A stretch of 64,000 nt of DNA, taken from NCBI GenBank assembly GCA_963974265.1, contig CAXBDR010000001.1, positions 1-64,000 on the forward strand, given 5' to 3'. A program made the translations under genes and the position numbers. A model generated the notes under the pieces. That model was given only the letters and a program-made list of their open reading frames with translations, did not search any database and was not told the DNA's origin. This document shows positions 8,539 through 17,548 of this stretch, one piece after another (within the stretch, counting starts at the first letter, position 1; every line of letters starts with the position of its first letter). Source of the DNA: CAISIP01 sp963974265 (GTDB taxonomy: Bacteria; Pseudomonadota; Gammaproteobacteria; Burkholderiales; Burkholderiaceae_C).

Positions 8539-9516
8539 ATGACCCCAAGACCCCTACTCAAGACCCTGGCCGTTGCCGCAGCATTCGCGGGCGCTTTCGC
8601 CAGTGCACCGGCCGTGGCGCAGCAGAAGTTCGTCACCATCGGCACCGGTGGCGTGACCGGTGTCTACTACGCCGCGGGCGGCGCCATCTGCCGGCTGATG
8701 AACAAGGACCGCGCCAAGCACGGCATCCGCTGCTCGGTGGAGTCCACCGGCGGTTCGGTGTTCAACATCAACACCATCAAGGCCGGCGAACTCGACTTCG
8801 GCGTAGCCCAGTCCGACTGGCAATACCATGCCTCCAAGGGCACGGCCGTGTTCGAGAAGGACGGCGCGTTCAAGGAATTGCGCGCGGTGTTCTCGGTGCA
8901 CCCGGAGCCGTTCACGGTGCTGGCGCGCAAGGAAGCCAACATCACCAAGTTCGAAGACTTCAAGGGCAAGCGTTTCAACGTCGGCAACCCCGGCTCGGGC
9001 ACGCGCGCCTCGATGGAGTCGCTGCTCACCAGCATGGGCTGGAAAATGAGTGACTTCGCGCTGGCCTCGGAGCTCAAGGCCGACGAGCACGGCGCTGCGT
9101 TGTGCGACAACAAGATCGACGGCTTCTTCTACGGTGTCGGCCACCCGGCTGCCAACATCCAGGACCCGGTCACGACCTGCGGCGCCAAGCTGGTTCCGCT
9201 GACCGGCCCTGCGGTCGACAAGATCGTCGCGGGTGCGCCGTATTACGCCAAGGTCGCGATCCCGGGCGGCATGTATGCCGGCAACCCGAATCCGACGCCG
9301 ACCTATGGCGTGCTGGCCACCTTCGTCTCGTCGACCAAGACCCCCGACGCGGTCGTCTATGAACTGGTCAAGGCCGTGTTCGAGAACTTCGACGACTTCA
9401 AGAAGCTGCACCCGGCGTTCGCCAACCTCGATCCGAAAGACATGATCAAGAACGGCAACTCCGCTCCGCTGCATCCGGGCGCCGTCAAGTACTACAAGGA
9501 AAAAGGCTGGATGTAA
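8539..9516 (+). CDS. TAXI-family TRAP transporter solute-binding protein
   Basis: Periplasmic receptor of a TRAP (sodium-gradient driven) importer, 325 residues. A strong AGGAGAGG at 8523 sets the start at 8539. The signal peptide covers about residues 1-25 (LAVAAAFAGAFASAPAVAQQ). The TAXI signature IGTGGVTGVYYAAGGAIC follows directly, then STGGSVFNINTIKAGELDFGVAQSDW and the glutamate/aspartate-type NPGSGTRASME segment. It is followed by the fused TRAP permease, with a hairpin terminator in between that could keep receptor levels above permease levels. TAXI receptors bind small carboxylates or amino acids such as glutamate; the neighbours fit an amino acid or keto acid. Confidence 0.93.
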   Translation: MTPRPLLKTLAVAAAFAGAFASAPAVAQQKFVTIGTGGVTGVYYAAGGAICRLMNKDRAKHGIRCSVESTGGSVFNINTIKAGELDFGVAQSDWQYHASKGTAVFEKDGAFKELRAVFSVHPEPFTVLARKEANITKFEDFKGKRFNVGNPGSGTRASMESLLTSMGWKMSDFALASELKADEHGAALCDNKIDGFFYGVGHPAANIQDPVTTCGAKLVPLTGPAVDKIVAGAPYYAKVAIPGGMYAGNPNPTPTYGVLATFVSSTKTPDAVVYELVKAVFENFDDFKKLHPAFANLDPKDMIKNGNSAPLHPGAVKYYKEKGWM

Positions 9517-9532
9517 ACGACAGGTTGAGCTC

Positions 9533-9602
9533 GCCCCGGCCCGCCGGGGCACGGGGCCTGTTCTTCCGGCATGGACCAGCGCCGGGCGGACAGGCCCTTT
9601 TT
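9533..9602 (+). terminator. Hairpin pair and T-tract between TAXI receptor and TRAP permease genes
   Basis: Two structures occur in the 140-base spacer. The first is GCCCCGG-cccg-CCGGGGC at 9533-9550, a perfect 7-bp stem. The second pairs GGGCCTGT (9554-9561) with ACAGGCCC (9590-9597), encloses an inner CCGGC/GCCGG stem (9566-9570 with 9581-9585), and runs straight into TTTTT at 9598-9602. This is the arrangement of an intrinsic, partly leaky terminator. It would give abundant receptor mRNA and reduced permease mRNA, a common need in binding-protein-dependent transport. Confidence 0.7.
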
Positions 9603-9656
9603 GATTGATGGCACGTCAGAAACACAGAACCAACACCACTATTGCGGGGGACGCCC

Positions 9657-12266
9657 ATGGCAGCGACAGACAACAACACGACTGGCAACAGTGCGGACAT
9701 CGACGTCAACAAGTTGATGGCCGAGTCCGACACCGGCGGCCGCAACCCGGGGCCGACGGTCCGCAAGCTGATGCTCGGCGTCGCGCTGGCCTGGAGCCTG
9801 TTCCAGCTGTGGATCGCCTCGCCGCTGCCGTTCATCGTCAACTTCGGCGTGTTCAACGACACCCAGTCGCGCTCCATCCACCTGGCGTTCGCGGTCTTCC
9901 TGGCCTACCTGGCCTATCCCGCGCTCGCCAATTCGCGCCGCGACCGCGTCCCGTTGCTGGACTGGGCGTTCGCACTCGTCGGTGCGTTCTGCGCGTCCTA
10001 CCTGTTCTTCTTCTACCGTGAACTGTCCACGCGCCCCGGCCAGCCGATCACGCAGGACCTGGTCGTGGCCGTGGTCGGCATCGTGCTGCTGCTCGAGGCC
10101 ACGCGCCGCGCGCTGGGGCTGCCGATGGTCATCGTCGCCATCGTGTTCCTGGGCTACACCTTCGGCGGCCCCTACATGCCGGACCTGATCGCGCACAAGG
10201 GCGCATCGATCTCGCGCGCCATGTCGCACCAGTGGCTGACCACCGAAGGCGTGTTCGGCGTCGCGCTCGGCGTGTCCAGCGGCTTCATCTTCCTGTTCGT
10301 GCTGTTCGGCTCGCTGCTGGACCGGGCCGGCGCCGGCAATTACTTCATCAAGAGTGCGTTCGCATTGCTCGGCCACATGCGGGGCGGCCCGGCCAAGGCG
10401 GCGGTCGTGTCGTCGGCCGCCACCGGCATCATCTCGGGCTCGTCGATCGCCAACGTCGTGACCACCGGCACCTTCACGATCCCGCTGATGAAGCGGGTCG
10501 GCTACCGGCCCGACCAGGCCGGCGCGGTCGAGGTCTCGAGTTCGGTCAACGGCCAGATCATGCCGCCGGTCATGGGCGCGGCGGCCTTCCTGATGGTCGA
10601 GTATGTCGGCATCACCTACACCCAGGTGATCAAGCACGCCTTCCTGCCGGCCATCATCTCGTACATCGCGCTGTTCTACATCGTGCACCTGGAGGCGCTC
10701 AAGGCCAACCTGCAGGGCCTGCCGCGGCGCGGCAATGCCACCGCCGGGCAAAGGCTGGTGTCGTTCGGCATGACGGTGGCAGGCTTCATCGTGCTGGCCG
10801 GCATCGTCTACTACGGCATTGGCTGGATCAAGGGCGCGGCCGGCGCGGCGGCGATCTACATCATCGGCGTCGGTGTGCTCGCCGCCTACCTGACGCTGCT
10901 GTGGATCGGCTCGCGCCAACCCGAACTCGAACTCGACGACCCGAACGCCCCGGTGTTCGAGTTGCCCGAGACCGCGCCCACGCTCAAGTCCGGCCTGCAT
11001 TACCTGCTGTCGGTCGTGGTGCTGATCTGGTGCCTGATGGTCGAGCAGATGTCGCCCGCGCTCTCGGCGTTCTGGGCCACCGCCTTCATGATCTTCGTCA
11101 TGGTGACGCAGCGCCCGATCATGGCGCTGCTGCGTGGACGCGGCAACATTGGCCACGCGTTGTCGGTGGGCTTCGCGGACCTGATCGCCGGGCTGGAAGC
11201 CGGTGCGCGCAACATGATCGGCATCGGCGTGGCCACGGCGGCGGCCGGCATCATCGTCGGCACCGTGTCGCTGACCGGCATCGGCCTGGTCATGACCGAG
11301 GTGATCGAATTGCTCTCGGGCGGCAACCTGATGGTGATGCTGCTGCTGGTGGCCTTCATCAGCCTGATCCTGGGCATGGGGCTGCCGACGACCGCCAACT
11401 ACATCGTGGTGTCCACGCTGATGGCGCCGGTGGTGGTCGAACTGGGCGCACAAAGCGGCCTGCTCGTGCCGCTGATCGCGGTGCACCTGTTCGTGTTCTA
11501 TTTCGGCCTGATGGCCGACGTGACGCCGCCGGTGGGCTTGGCCTCGTTCGCCGCGGCGGCGATCGCGCGCACCGATCCGATCAAGACCGGCGTGACCGCG
11601 TTCTTCTACAGCATGCGCACCGCCATCCTGCCATTCCTGTTCATCTTCAACACCCAGTTGCTGATGATCGGCATCGACAGCACCTGGCACCTGATACTGA
11701 CCGTGGCGAGCGCCACGGTGGCCATGCTGGTGTTCGCAGCGGCCACGCAGGGCTATTTCATGGTGCGCTCGCGCTGGTACGAATCGATCGCGCTGCTGCT
11801 GGTGACCTTCACGCTGTTCCGGCCCGGCTTCTGGTGGGACATGGTCTACCCACCCTTTGAACGGCACCCGGCGAACGAGCTGACGGAGATGATCGCCAAG
11901 GCGCCGGCCGACGCCCGCCAGCGCATCTGGATCGAAGGCATCAACCTCGACGGCAAGGAAATCAAGAAAGGCGTGCTGCTGCCGCTCGGAGCCGAAGGCA
12001 GCGCACCCGAACGCCTCAAGCGGGTCGGGCTGCAGTTGATGCCGCTAGGCGACAAGATGCAGGTGGCGGTGGTGCAGTTCGGCTCCACGGCCGAGAAACT
12101 CGGCATCGAACAGGGCTTCGACATCACCCAGATCGAGGTGGCCGCGGATCGTCCGGACAAGGAATGGATGTTCATCCCCGCCATGGGCGTGCTGGGCCTG
12201 ATCGTGATGATGCAGCGGGCGCGCCGCCGCCGGGAGCCACCGGCGCCGGTCGCCAAGCCGGCATGA
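9657..12266 (+). CDS. TRAP transporter permease, fused small and large subunits with C-terminal DUF3394
   Basis: Inner-membrane translocator of 869 residues in which the DctQ-like (4-helix) and DctM-like (12-helix) parts are fused, as usual for TAXI systems. The ATG at 9657 has GGGGGAC about 8 bases upstream. Hydrophobic helices fill residues about 40-700, including GGPAKAAVVSSAATGIISGS, SSVNGQIMPPVMGAAAFLM and GMGLPTTANYIVVSTL. The last 150 residues are soluble and PDZ/DUF3394-like (MPLGDKMQVAVVQFGSTAEK), followed by a final short helix and an Arg-rich tail. Substrate, by context, is a carboxylate or amino acid. Confidence 0.93.
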   Translation: MAATDNNTTGNSADIDVNKLMAESDTGGRNPGPTVRKLMLGVALAWSLFQLWIASPLPFIVNFGVFNDTQSRSIHLAFAVFLAYLAYPALANSRRDRVPLLDWAFALVGAFCASYLFFFYRELSTRPGQPITQDLVVAVVGIVLLLEATRRALGLPMVIVAIVFLGYTFGGPYMPDLIAHKGASISRAMSHQWLTTEGVFGVALGVSSGFIFLFVLFGSLLDRAGAGNYFIKSAFALLGHMRGGPAKAAVVSSAATGIISGSSIANVVTTGTFTIPLMKRVGYRPDQAGAVEVSSSVNGQIMPPVMGAAAFLMVEYVGITYTQVIKHAFLPAIISYIALFYIVHLEALKANLQGLPRRGNATAGQRLVSFGMTVAGFIVLAGIVYYGIGWIKGAAGAAAIYIIGVGVLAAYLTLLWIGSRQPELELDDPNAPVFELPETAPTLKSGLHYLLSVVVLIWCLMVEQMSPALSAFWATAFMIFVMVTQRPIMALLRGRGNIGHALSVGFADLIAGLEAGARNMIGIGVATAAAGIIVGTVSLTGIGLVMTEVIELLSGGNLMVMLLLVAFISLILGMGLPTTANYIVVSTLMAPVVVELGAQSGLLVPLIAVHLFVFYFGLMADVTPPVGLASFAAAAIARTDPIKTGVTAFFYSMRTAILPFLFIFNTQLLMIGIDSTWHLILTVASATVAMLVFAAATQGYFMVRSRWYESIALLLVTFTLFRPGFWWDMVYPPFERHPANELTEMIAKAPADARQRIWIEGINLDGKEIKKGVLLPLGAEGSAPERLKRVGLQLMPLGDKMQVAVVQFGSTAEKLGIEQGFDITQIEVAADRPDKEWMFIPAMGVLGLIVMMQRARRRREPPAPVAKPA

Positions 12267-12306
12267 GTCCGCGAAGCCGACAGCGCGCGGCCCACAGGAC
12301 GGACCC

Positions 12307-12957
12307 ATGACCCGGATCGCACTCATCCACGCGCTGGCACATTCGGTGGCGCCGATCAACGATGCGATGGCGCGCGAGTGGCCGCAGGCCACGCGCATGA
12401 ACCTGCTCGACGACAGCCTGTCCGCGGACCTGGCTGCGAGCGGCAGTGGACTGGATGCGGCCATGCACGAACGCTTTGCGCGGCTGGCGCAATACGCGGT
12501 CGACTGCGGCAGCGACGGCATCCTGTTCACCTGCTCCGCATTCGGCCCCTGTATCGAGGCCGTCGCCACCCGTCACACCCCGATGCCGGTGCTCAAGCCC
12601 AACGAAGCCATGGTGGCGCAGGCCGCCAGCCTGGGTTGCCGCATCGGCCTGGTTGCCAGCTTCGCGCCGACCCTGCAAAGCATGCCGGCCGAATTTCCCG
12701 CCGGCACGGAACTGGAATCCGAACTGGTGGCGGACGCGATGCTGGCGCTCAACACCGGCGACACGGCACGCCATGACGCACTCGTCGTCTCGGCGGCCGA
12801 ACGACTGGTGAACAAGGGTTGCGCGGTGATCGCGCTGGCCCAGTTCAGCATGGCGCGCGCGCGCAAGCTGGTGGGCGAGCGCACCGGCTTGCCGGTGCTC
12901 ACGACGGTGGACAGTGCGGTGAGCGAAATGCGGCGCCGGATTGGAAACACAGCCTGA
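12307..12957 (+). CDS. Aspartate/glutamate racemase family protein lacking the second cysteine
   Basis: Small two-domain Asp/Glu/hydantoin racemase-like protein of 216 residues, starting 40 bases after the TRAP permease gene. The first active-site cysteine is present in ILFTCSAFGPC (Cys76). In racemases a second cysteine sits in a LxCT motif of the second domain; here that place reads VIALAQFSMA (Gln179), so two-base racemisation as in MurI is unlikely. One-cysteine relatives act as decarboxylases, isomerases or hydrolases, so this protein may isomerise or decarboxylate the imported acid. The family assignment is firm; the reaction is inferred. Confidence 0.75.
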   Translation: MTRIALIHALAHSVAPINDAMAREWPQATRMNLLDDSLSADLAASGSGLDAAMHERFARLAQYAVDCGSDGILFTCSAFGPCIEAVATRHTPMPVLKPNEAMVAQAASLGCRIGLVASFAPTLQSMPAEFPAGTELESELVADAMLALNTGDTARHDALVVSAAERLVNKGCAVIALAQFSMARARKLVGERTGLPVLTTVDSAVSEMRRRIGNTA

Positions 12958-13003
12958 ACGGCTGACACCGGACCAGACTACGCGTCCGTACCGGGCGTAT
13001 GCG

Positions 13004-13678
13004 TCAGTTCTTCAGGTAGTCCCGGAAACGCGGGGCTCCCACGATGTCCGCGAGCGTCTCACCGCCCTCGATTCGCTCAAGCAGCGCCACTTCTCGATCC
13101 TGGCGCGCCAAGGCCTCAGCCGTTACGCCCTCCACCTCACCGGGGGACAGTACCAGAATGCCGCTGTCATCGGCCAATATCGCATCGCCTGCACATACCG
13201 ATACACCACCGCAGGAAACTGCCACATTGACCGCTCCGCCTAGATCAAGCCTTCTGCCCAAAATGGGGGACGGCCCGCGGCACCACAACGGTACATCTTG
13301 AGCGCGAACATCATGAAAGTCGCAGGCGCGACCATCGATAATGACACCGAACGCACCAGCCTTGCGTGCCACGGCGGCCGTGACAGCTCCGAAACATGCG
13401 TGGCGATCCTCTCCGCTGCGATCCACCACAAGGACATCGCCCGGTCGCAGTGCGTCAAGGGCGAGCAACAATGCTGCCGAATCGACGCCGACCGTACGAA
13501 CCGTCACCGCCGTTCCCGCCACGCGCACGCCTTGCTGGATGGGTAGCAGTGCACTGCTCATGAAGCCATGCATTCGGAAGTGACCCACCGTGGCCGTCTC
13601 CACCAATCGCAGCCGGTCAATCGCGGCCGGAGCAATTTGGCGTGGCATATCGCACACGTCGTAAAGAGCATGTTTCAT
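13004..13678 (-). CDS. RraA-like / HMG aldolase family protein with a Cys in place of the active-site Arg
   Basis: Member of the family that contains RraA, 4-hydroxy-4-methyl-2-oxoglutarate aldolase and oxaloacetate decarboxylases; 224 residues. The beta-alpha core (GTAVTVRTVGVDSAALLLAL, RPGDVLVVDRSG) and the metal-site region IIDGRACDFHDVR are visible. Catalytic aldolases have Arg-Asp in this loop (DGxxRD); here it is DGRACD, with Cys119 before Asp120, so aldolase activity is doubtful. It is the last gene of the peptide-ABC/dioxygenase operon and its ATG overlaps the stop of the DppF-like gene (ATGA), indicating coupled translation. It could process the oxygenase product or have a non-catalytic role. 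Confidence 0.8.
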   Translation of the reverse strand: MKHALYDVCDMPRQIAPAAIDRLRLVETATVGHFRMHGFMSSALLPIQQGVRVAGTAVTVRTVGVDSAALLLALDALRPGDVLVVDRSGEDRHACFGAVTAAVARKAGAFGVIIDGRACDFHDVRAQDVPLWCRGPSPILGRRLDLGGAVNVAVSCGGVSVCAGDAILADDSGILVLSPGEVEGVTAEALARQDREVALLERIEGGETLADIVGAPRFRDYLKN

Positions 13679-14664
13679 CGCACGGCCTCCGGCTCAACCA
13701 AACGACATGCCGCGGCATGGGTCGGGGTCAACGACACCAGACGTGGATCCACGGCACGACACTGTTCGACAACATGGACGCAACGCGGTGCAAACCGGCA
13801 ACCGGACGGGATCGACGCGGCCGACGGTGGATCGCCCTGGAGCACCTGCTGCTTGAGAACCGCGTCCGGATCAAGGCGCGGCGCAGCGCCGAGCAATGCC
13901 TGGGTATAAGGATGCACGGGGCGCTCGAAGATGTCTTTCGTTGCCGCCTCTTCAACCACGCGGCCCAGGTACATCACCATGATCCGGTCGCACATGCGAC
14001 GCACGACTGACAGATCGTGTGAAATGAAGATGTAGGTAAGACCAAAACGCTCCTTCATGTCGAGGAACAGCTTCAGTACGTTGGCCTGCACGGACAGATC
14101 AAGCCCCGATGTAGGCTCGTCGAGAATGACAATGGACGGGCGCAGGATCAACGTGCGTGCCAGACCAATCCGGCGTTGCTGACCACCCGAAAACTCGTGC
14201 GGGTAGCGCCGCAGTGCCGTCTGGTCCAAACCGACCGCATCGAGCATCGTCGCGATACGTTGCTGGCGTTCGGCCTTGTCGTGCACGCCGCCGACGATCA
14301 GGGACTCGTGCAGCGTGGAGCCGATGGTCCACCAAGGGTCCAGGGCAGCGCCGGGGTCCTGATGCACAAACTGAATATCGCGCCGGGCCATGCGAGCCGC
14401 ACGCGCAGTCATGCCAGACACCAACTTGTTCGCAAGATGGATGCTGCCTGCGCTTTCGGGTTGCTGCCCCAGCAAGGTTCTGCCCAGGGTGGTCTTGCCG
14501 CATCCAGACTCGCCAACCAGACCGAGCACTTCTCCTGGACGAACGTCAATGTCGACACCATCGACAGCGACCAGCGGCGATCCCTTGCCACGCCGGCCGA
14601 ACGAAACCGTCAATCCACGCGCCGAGAGCAGGGAATCGGGTGACATGGAGGCGCGGACCATCAT
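13675..14664 (-). CDS. Oligopeptide/dipeptide ABC transporter ATP-binding protein, DppF-like
   Basis: Cytoplasmic ATPase of 329 residues driving the peptide-type importer. Walker A is GESGCGKTTLG, the signature FSGGQQRRIGLA, Walker B IVILDEPTSGLD and the switch His is in FISHDLSVV. The C-terminal oligopeptide-transport extension with its conserved cysteine pair (CRFAPRC) is present. The start at 14664 overlaps the stop of the DppD-like gene by ATGA; a further Met at 14661 is also possible. The 3' end overlaps the RraA-like gene in the same way, so three genes are translationally chained. Confidence 0.92.
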   Translation of the reverse strand: MMVRASMSPDSLLSARGLTVSFGRRGKGSPLVAVDGVDIDVRPGEVLGLVGESGCGKTTLGRTLLGQQPESAGSIHLANKLVSGMTARAARMARRDIQFVHQDPGAALDPWWTIGSTLHESLIVGGVHDKAERQQRIATMLDAVGLDQTALRRYPHEFSGGQQRRIGLARTLILRPSIVILDEPTSGLDLSVQANVLKLFLDMKERFGLTYIFISHDLSVVRRMCDRIMVMYLGRVVEEAATKDIFERPVHPYTQALLGAAPRLDPDAVLKQQVLQGDPPSAASIPSGCRFAPRCVHVVEQCRAVDPRLVSLTPTHAAACRLVEPEAVR

Positions 14665-15674
14665 GCCTCCACCATGTCGGAACGTTCTCCGTCGAAGTGG
14701 ATGCAATTGACGCGATGATGTTTGCCGCCGGTGAGTTGGGGCACACGTTTGCTGCAAGCGGCGACACCACGCGCGCAACGGGGCAAGAAGCGACATCCTG
14801 TTGGCATCTCCAGAAGGGACGGTACTGTGCCGGGAATTCCGCAATACTCCGTCATCCGATCGGGGTGGCAGTCCATCAGTGCCACGGTATAGGGGTGGCG
14901 TGGAGCGCGCAAGACCTCGGCTTTCCGGCCATGCTCGACGATCTGCCCCGCGTACATGACGCTGACACGGTCGCAGATTTGCGACACCACGCCAAAATCG
15001 TGCGTCACGAACAGCACGGATATTCCAAACTCTCTGCATAACTCAGACAACAGTATCAAGATCTGCTGCTGGGTTGTCACGTCGAGTGCCGTGGTGGGCT
15101 CATCGGCGATGATCAAGCGAGGGCTGCACAACAACGCCGCGGCAATCAGCAGTCGCTGTCTTTGACCGCCCGAGAATTGATGTGGATAACGATCCAGCAC
15201 TTCCTTCGGATCGGCAATTTGCACGCGCCCCAGCAACTCGACCAGACGCTGGATACCGGCGGCCTTGTCGCGTCGACCTTGTGGCGCATGCCAGCGCCAG
15301 ATGTCCAGAAACTGCTCACCCACCGTGAAATTCGGGTTCAACGCCAACGCGGGATCCTGCGGCACAAATCCGATCCGCCCGCCGCGGATGGACTGCGACA
15401 GCGTCGCCTCGTCCAGATCAAGCAGGTTAATGCCATCGAACATGATGCGACCGCCAGATGCGCCAGCCGACGCCGGGAGAATACCCAGTATGCTTTTGAC
15501 GATGGAGCTCTTGCCACATCCGGATTCACCGACAAGGCCCATGATTTCGCCCGGGTGGATATCAATGCTGCACCGGTCAAGAACGGTCACATCGCCTTGC
15601 CCCGTCCGGATCGATACCGACAAATCGACGATATCGAGCAAAGGCGGCTCCAAGCCAACTGTGGACCCCGGCAT
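14661..15674 (-). CDS. Oligopeptide/dipeptide ABC transporter ATP-binding protein, DppD-like
   Basis: Cytoplasmic ATPase of 337 residues, partner of the DppF-like protein. Walker A GESGCGKSSIV, signature FSGGQRQRLLIA, Walker B LIIADEPTTALD, switch His in FVTHDFGVV, and a C-terminal oligopeptide extension with CRFLPRCARGVAAC, which can carry a 4Fe-4S cluster in some DppD proteins. The ATG at 15674 overlaps the DppC stop in TGATG; a TTG one codon earlier is less likely. Spacing and overlaps show that it is part of one polycistronic message. Confidence 0.92.
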   Translation of the reverse strand: MPGSTVGLEPPLLDIVDLSVSIRTGQGDVTVLDRCSIDIHPGEIMGLVGESGCGKSSIVKSILGILPASAGASGGRIMFDGINLLDLDEATLSQSIRGGRIGFVPQDPALALNPNFTVGEQFLDIWRWHAPQGRRDKAAGIQRLVELLGRVQIADPKEVLDRYPHQFSGGQRQRLLIAAALLCSPRLIIADEPTTALDVTTQQQILILLSELCREFGISVLFVTHDFGVVSQICDRVSVMYAGQIVEHGRKAEVLRAPRHPYTVALMDCHPDRMTEYCGIPGTVPSLLEMPTGCRFLPRCARGVAACSKRVPQLTGGKHHRVNCIHFDGERSDMVEA

Positions 15675-16516
15675 CAACGTGATCTCCGGATACGTGGATC
15701 AATGACGTCCCGCAACGAATCACCGATGAGGTTGAACGCCAGGACCGTGACAAGAATCGCCAGGCCCGGAAAGACCGAGAGCCACCAACCTGAGGGCAGA
15801 TATCGCTGGCTTTCCGCAACCATCAATCCCCATTCCGGCGTCGGCGGCGTGGCGCCCAGGCCCAGAAAACCCAACGAGGCGGCGACCAGTATCGTGACGC
15901 CCATGCCGATCGTGGCTCGCACAATGACTACGGGCAAGACATTCGGCAGGATGTGCATCAGCACGATACGTGCAGGGCTGCAGCCCTGCGCCTGCAATGC
16001 GTCGACGAAAGGATCGACGGATATTCGACGCGTCTCGCTGTAGACAATGCGACAGAACATGGGCCAGTAGGTCAAGGTCAGTGCAATCATGGCCGTAGCG
16101 ATCGAGGGTCGCATGATCGATGCGAAAACCAGTGCCAGTACCAGTTGGGGCACGGCCAAGAAAATGTCGGTGACACGCATGATGATCTGGCCTCCGATTC
16201 CGCCCGCATAACCGGCAATCAAACCCAGCGGCACACCGATCAGCATGGATACCAGGACGGTGACGCAGGCGATCGTCAGCGCCACTCTGGCTCCCAGCAC
16301 CATGCGTGAAAACACATCGCGCCCGATACCGTCGGTACCCAACCAGAATTCCGCGGACGGCGGCTGGAGACGCTGCCAGGGTTTGGCATCGTAAGCATCC
16401 TCCGGATAGGGCACAACGTAGTTGCCGAATATCGCGCAAAAGACAATCACGGCAAGAATCAGCAGGCCTAGCATTGCCGCACGATCCCGCAGGAGCAGGG
16501 AAAAAATCGCTTTCAT
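15674..16516 (-). CDS. Dipeptide/oligopeptide ABC transporter permease, DppC-like
   Basis: Inner-membrane permease of 280 residues. The start at 16516 gives MKAIFSLLLRDRAAMLGLLI, leading into the first helix as in DppC; 20 bases separate it from the DppB stop, with GGA in that gap. Visible are the periplasmic segment WLGTDGIGRDVFSRM (typical of DppC), several helices, and the cytoplasmic coupling loop around DALQAQGCSPARIVLMHILP. The C terminus NLIGDSLRDVIDPR is characteristic. Part of the binding protein-oxygenase-DppBCDF-RraA operon. Confidence 0.92.
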   Translation of the reverse strand: MKAIFSLLLRDRAAMLGLLILAVIVFCAIFGNYVVPYPEDAYDAKPWQRLQPPSAEFWLGTDGIGRDVFSRMVLGARVALTIACVTVLVSMLIGVPLGLIAGYAGGIGGQIIMRVTDIFLAVPQLVLALVFASIMRPSIATAMIALTLTYWPMFCRIVYSETRRISVDPFVDALQAQGCSPARIVLMHILPNVLPVVIVRATIGMGVTILVAASLGFLGLGATPPTPEWGLMVAESQRYLPSGWWLSVFPGLAILVTVLAFNLIGDSLRDVIDPRIRRSR

Positions 16517-16535
16517 GGTTTCATCCAATTCCTGC

Positions 16536-17543
16536 TCAAGCGTGACCGACGCGCGGGTCGAGCCAGCCCTGCGCAACGTCGACCAGTATGTTGACCGCTG
16601 CATAGATGACACCGACAACCAGCGTTGTCGCCATCACCGGTTGGTAGTCGGACAACATCACGGCGTTGTACAAATAGTCTCCCAGGCCCGGCCAGCCGAA
16701 CACGGCCTCCACAACCACGGAACCGGAAAGAAACAAGCCAAAGAGCAAGCCTATCTGCGTGATGGTCGCCGACATCGAACTTCGCAACACATATTTCCAT
16801 ATCAATAGCCGCCGGGGATAACCCACCGCGCGCTCCCACACGACGAAGTCCCGCTGCAAAGTCTCGATGGCCGACGAGCGGGTAAAACGCGCAATCGTGG
16901 CAATCGCCGGCAACGCGAGCGTGAAGGAAGGCAATACGAGATGCGTCAACGCGGTGCCTGCATCACGGACCCTCCCCGCCAGCAAGTAGTCGATGACGAA
17001 TAGTCCGGTGACAAGGTCGGGGGAAGAAACAGCATCCGAAATACGCCCACGCAGCGGCAGCAGGCCGAGATGCAGACTGAAGACAAGCTGGAAGACAATG
17101 GCAATCCAGAACGATGCCACCGCCAACCCGGCAATGGTGAACACCCGCAAGATCTGATCTATCCACCCATTGCGGTTCACCGCTGCGATCATTCCGAGCG
17201 GAACACCAATCAATATCGCCAGCAACATTGTCGCCATGGCCAATTCGATCGTCGCGGGCAGGCGCAAGCCCAGATCCACGATGACTGGCCGATGGGTGTA
17301 GATACTGACACCGAAGTCACCGGCGGCGACTTGCTTCAGATACAGAAAAAATTGAACCGGTAGCGGCCGGTCCAAACCGAGACTGACCCGAATTCCGGCA
17401 ATCTGTTCGGGCGTTGCCGTCTCTCCTGCCAACACCGCTGCCGGGTCGATCGGCACTATGCGCGTCAGGACAAAGATCAGCAACAGCAGCCCCAGAAGGA
17501 CTGGTATCGTCAGCAACAATCGATAGGCGACAAAACGCAGCAT
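16536..17543 (-). CDS. Dipeptide/oligopeptide ABC transporter permease, DppB-like
   Basis: Inner-membrane permease of 335 residues. The ATG at 17543 gives MLRFVAYRLLLTIPVLLGLL, the standard DppB N-terminal helix, and lies 5 bases after the stop of the oxygenase gene, so the two are tightly linked. TRIVPIDPAAVLAGETATPE and SLGLDRPLPVQ match the family; the coupling loop follows TLQRDFVVWERAVGYP, and the C terminus has FGWPGLGDYLYNAVMLSDYQ and LDPRVGHA. Together with DppC it forms the membrane channel; the receptor gene is two genes upstream. Confidence 0.92.
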   Translation of the reverse strand: MLRFVAYRLLLTIPVLLGLLLLIFVLTRIVPIDPAAVLAGETATPEQIAGIRVSLGLDRPLPVQFFLYLKQVAAGDFGVSIYTHRPVIVDLGLRLPATIELAMATMLLAILIGVPLGMIAAVNRNGWIDQILRVFTIAGLAVASFWIAIVFQLVFSLHLGLLPLRGRISDAVSSPDLVTGLFVIDYLLAGRVRDAGTALTHLVLPSFTLALPAIATIARFTRSSAIETLQRDFVVWERAVGYPRRLLIWKYVLRSSMSATITQIGLLFGLFLSGSVVVEAVFGWPGLGDYLYNAVMLSDYQPVMATTLVVGVIYAAVNILVDVAQGWLDPRVGHA

Positions 17544-17548
17544 GGGCC

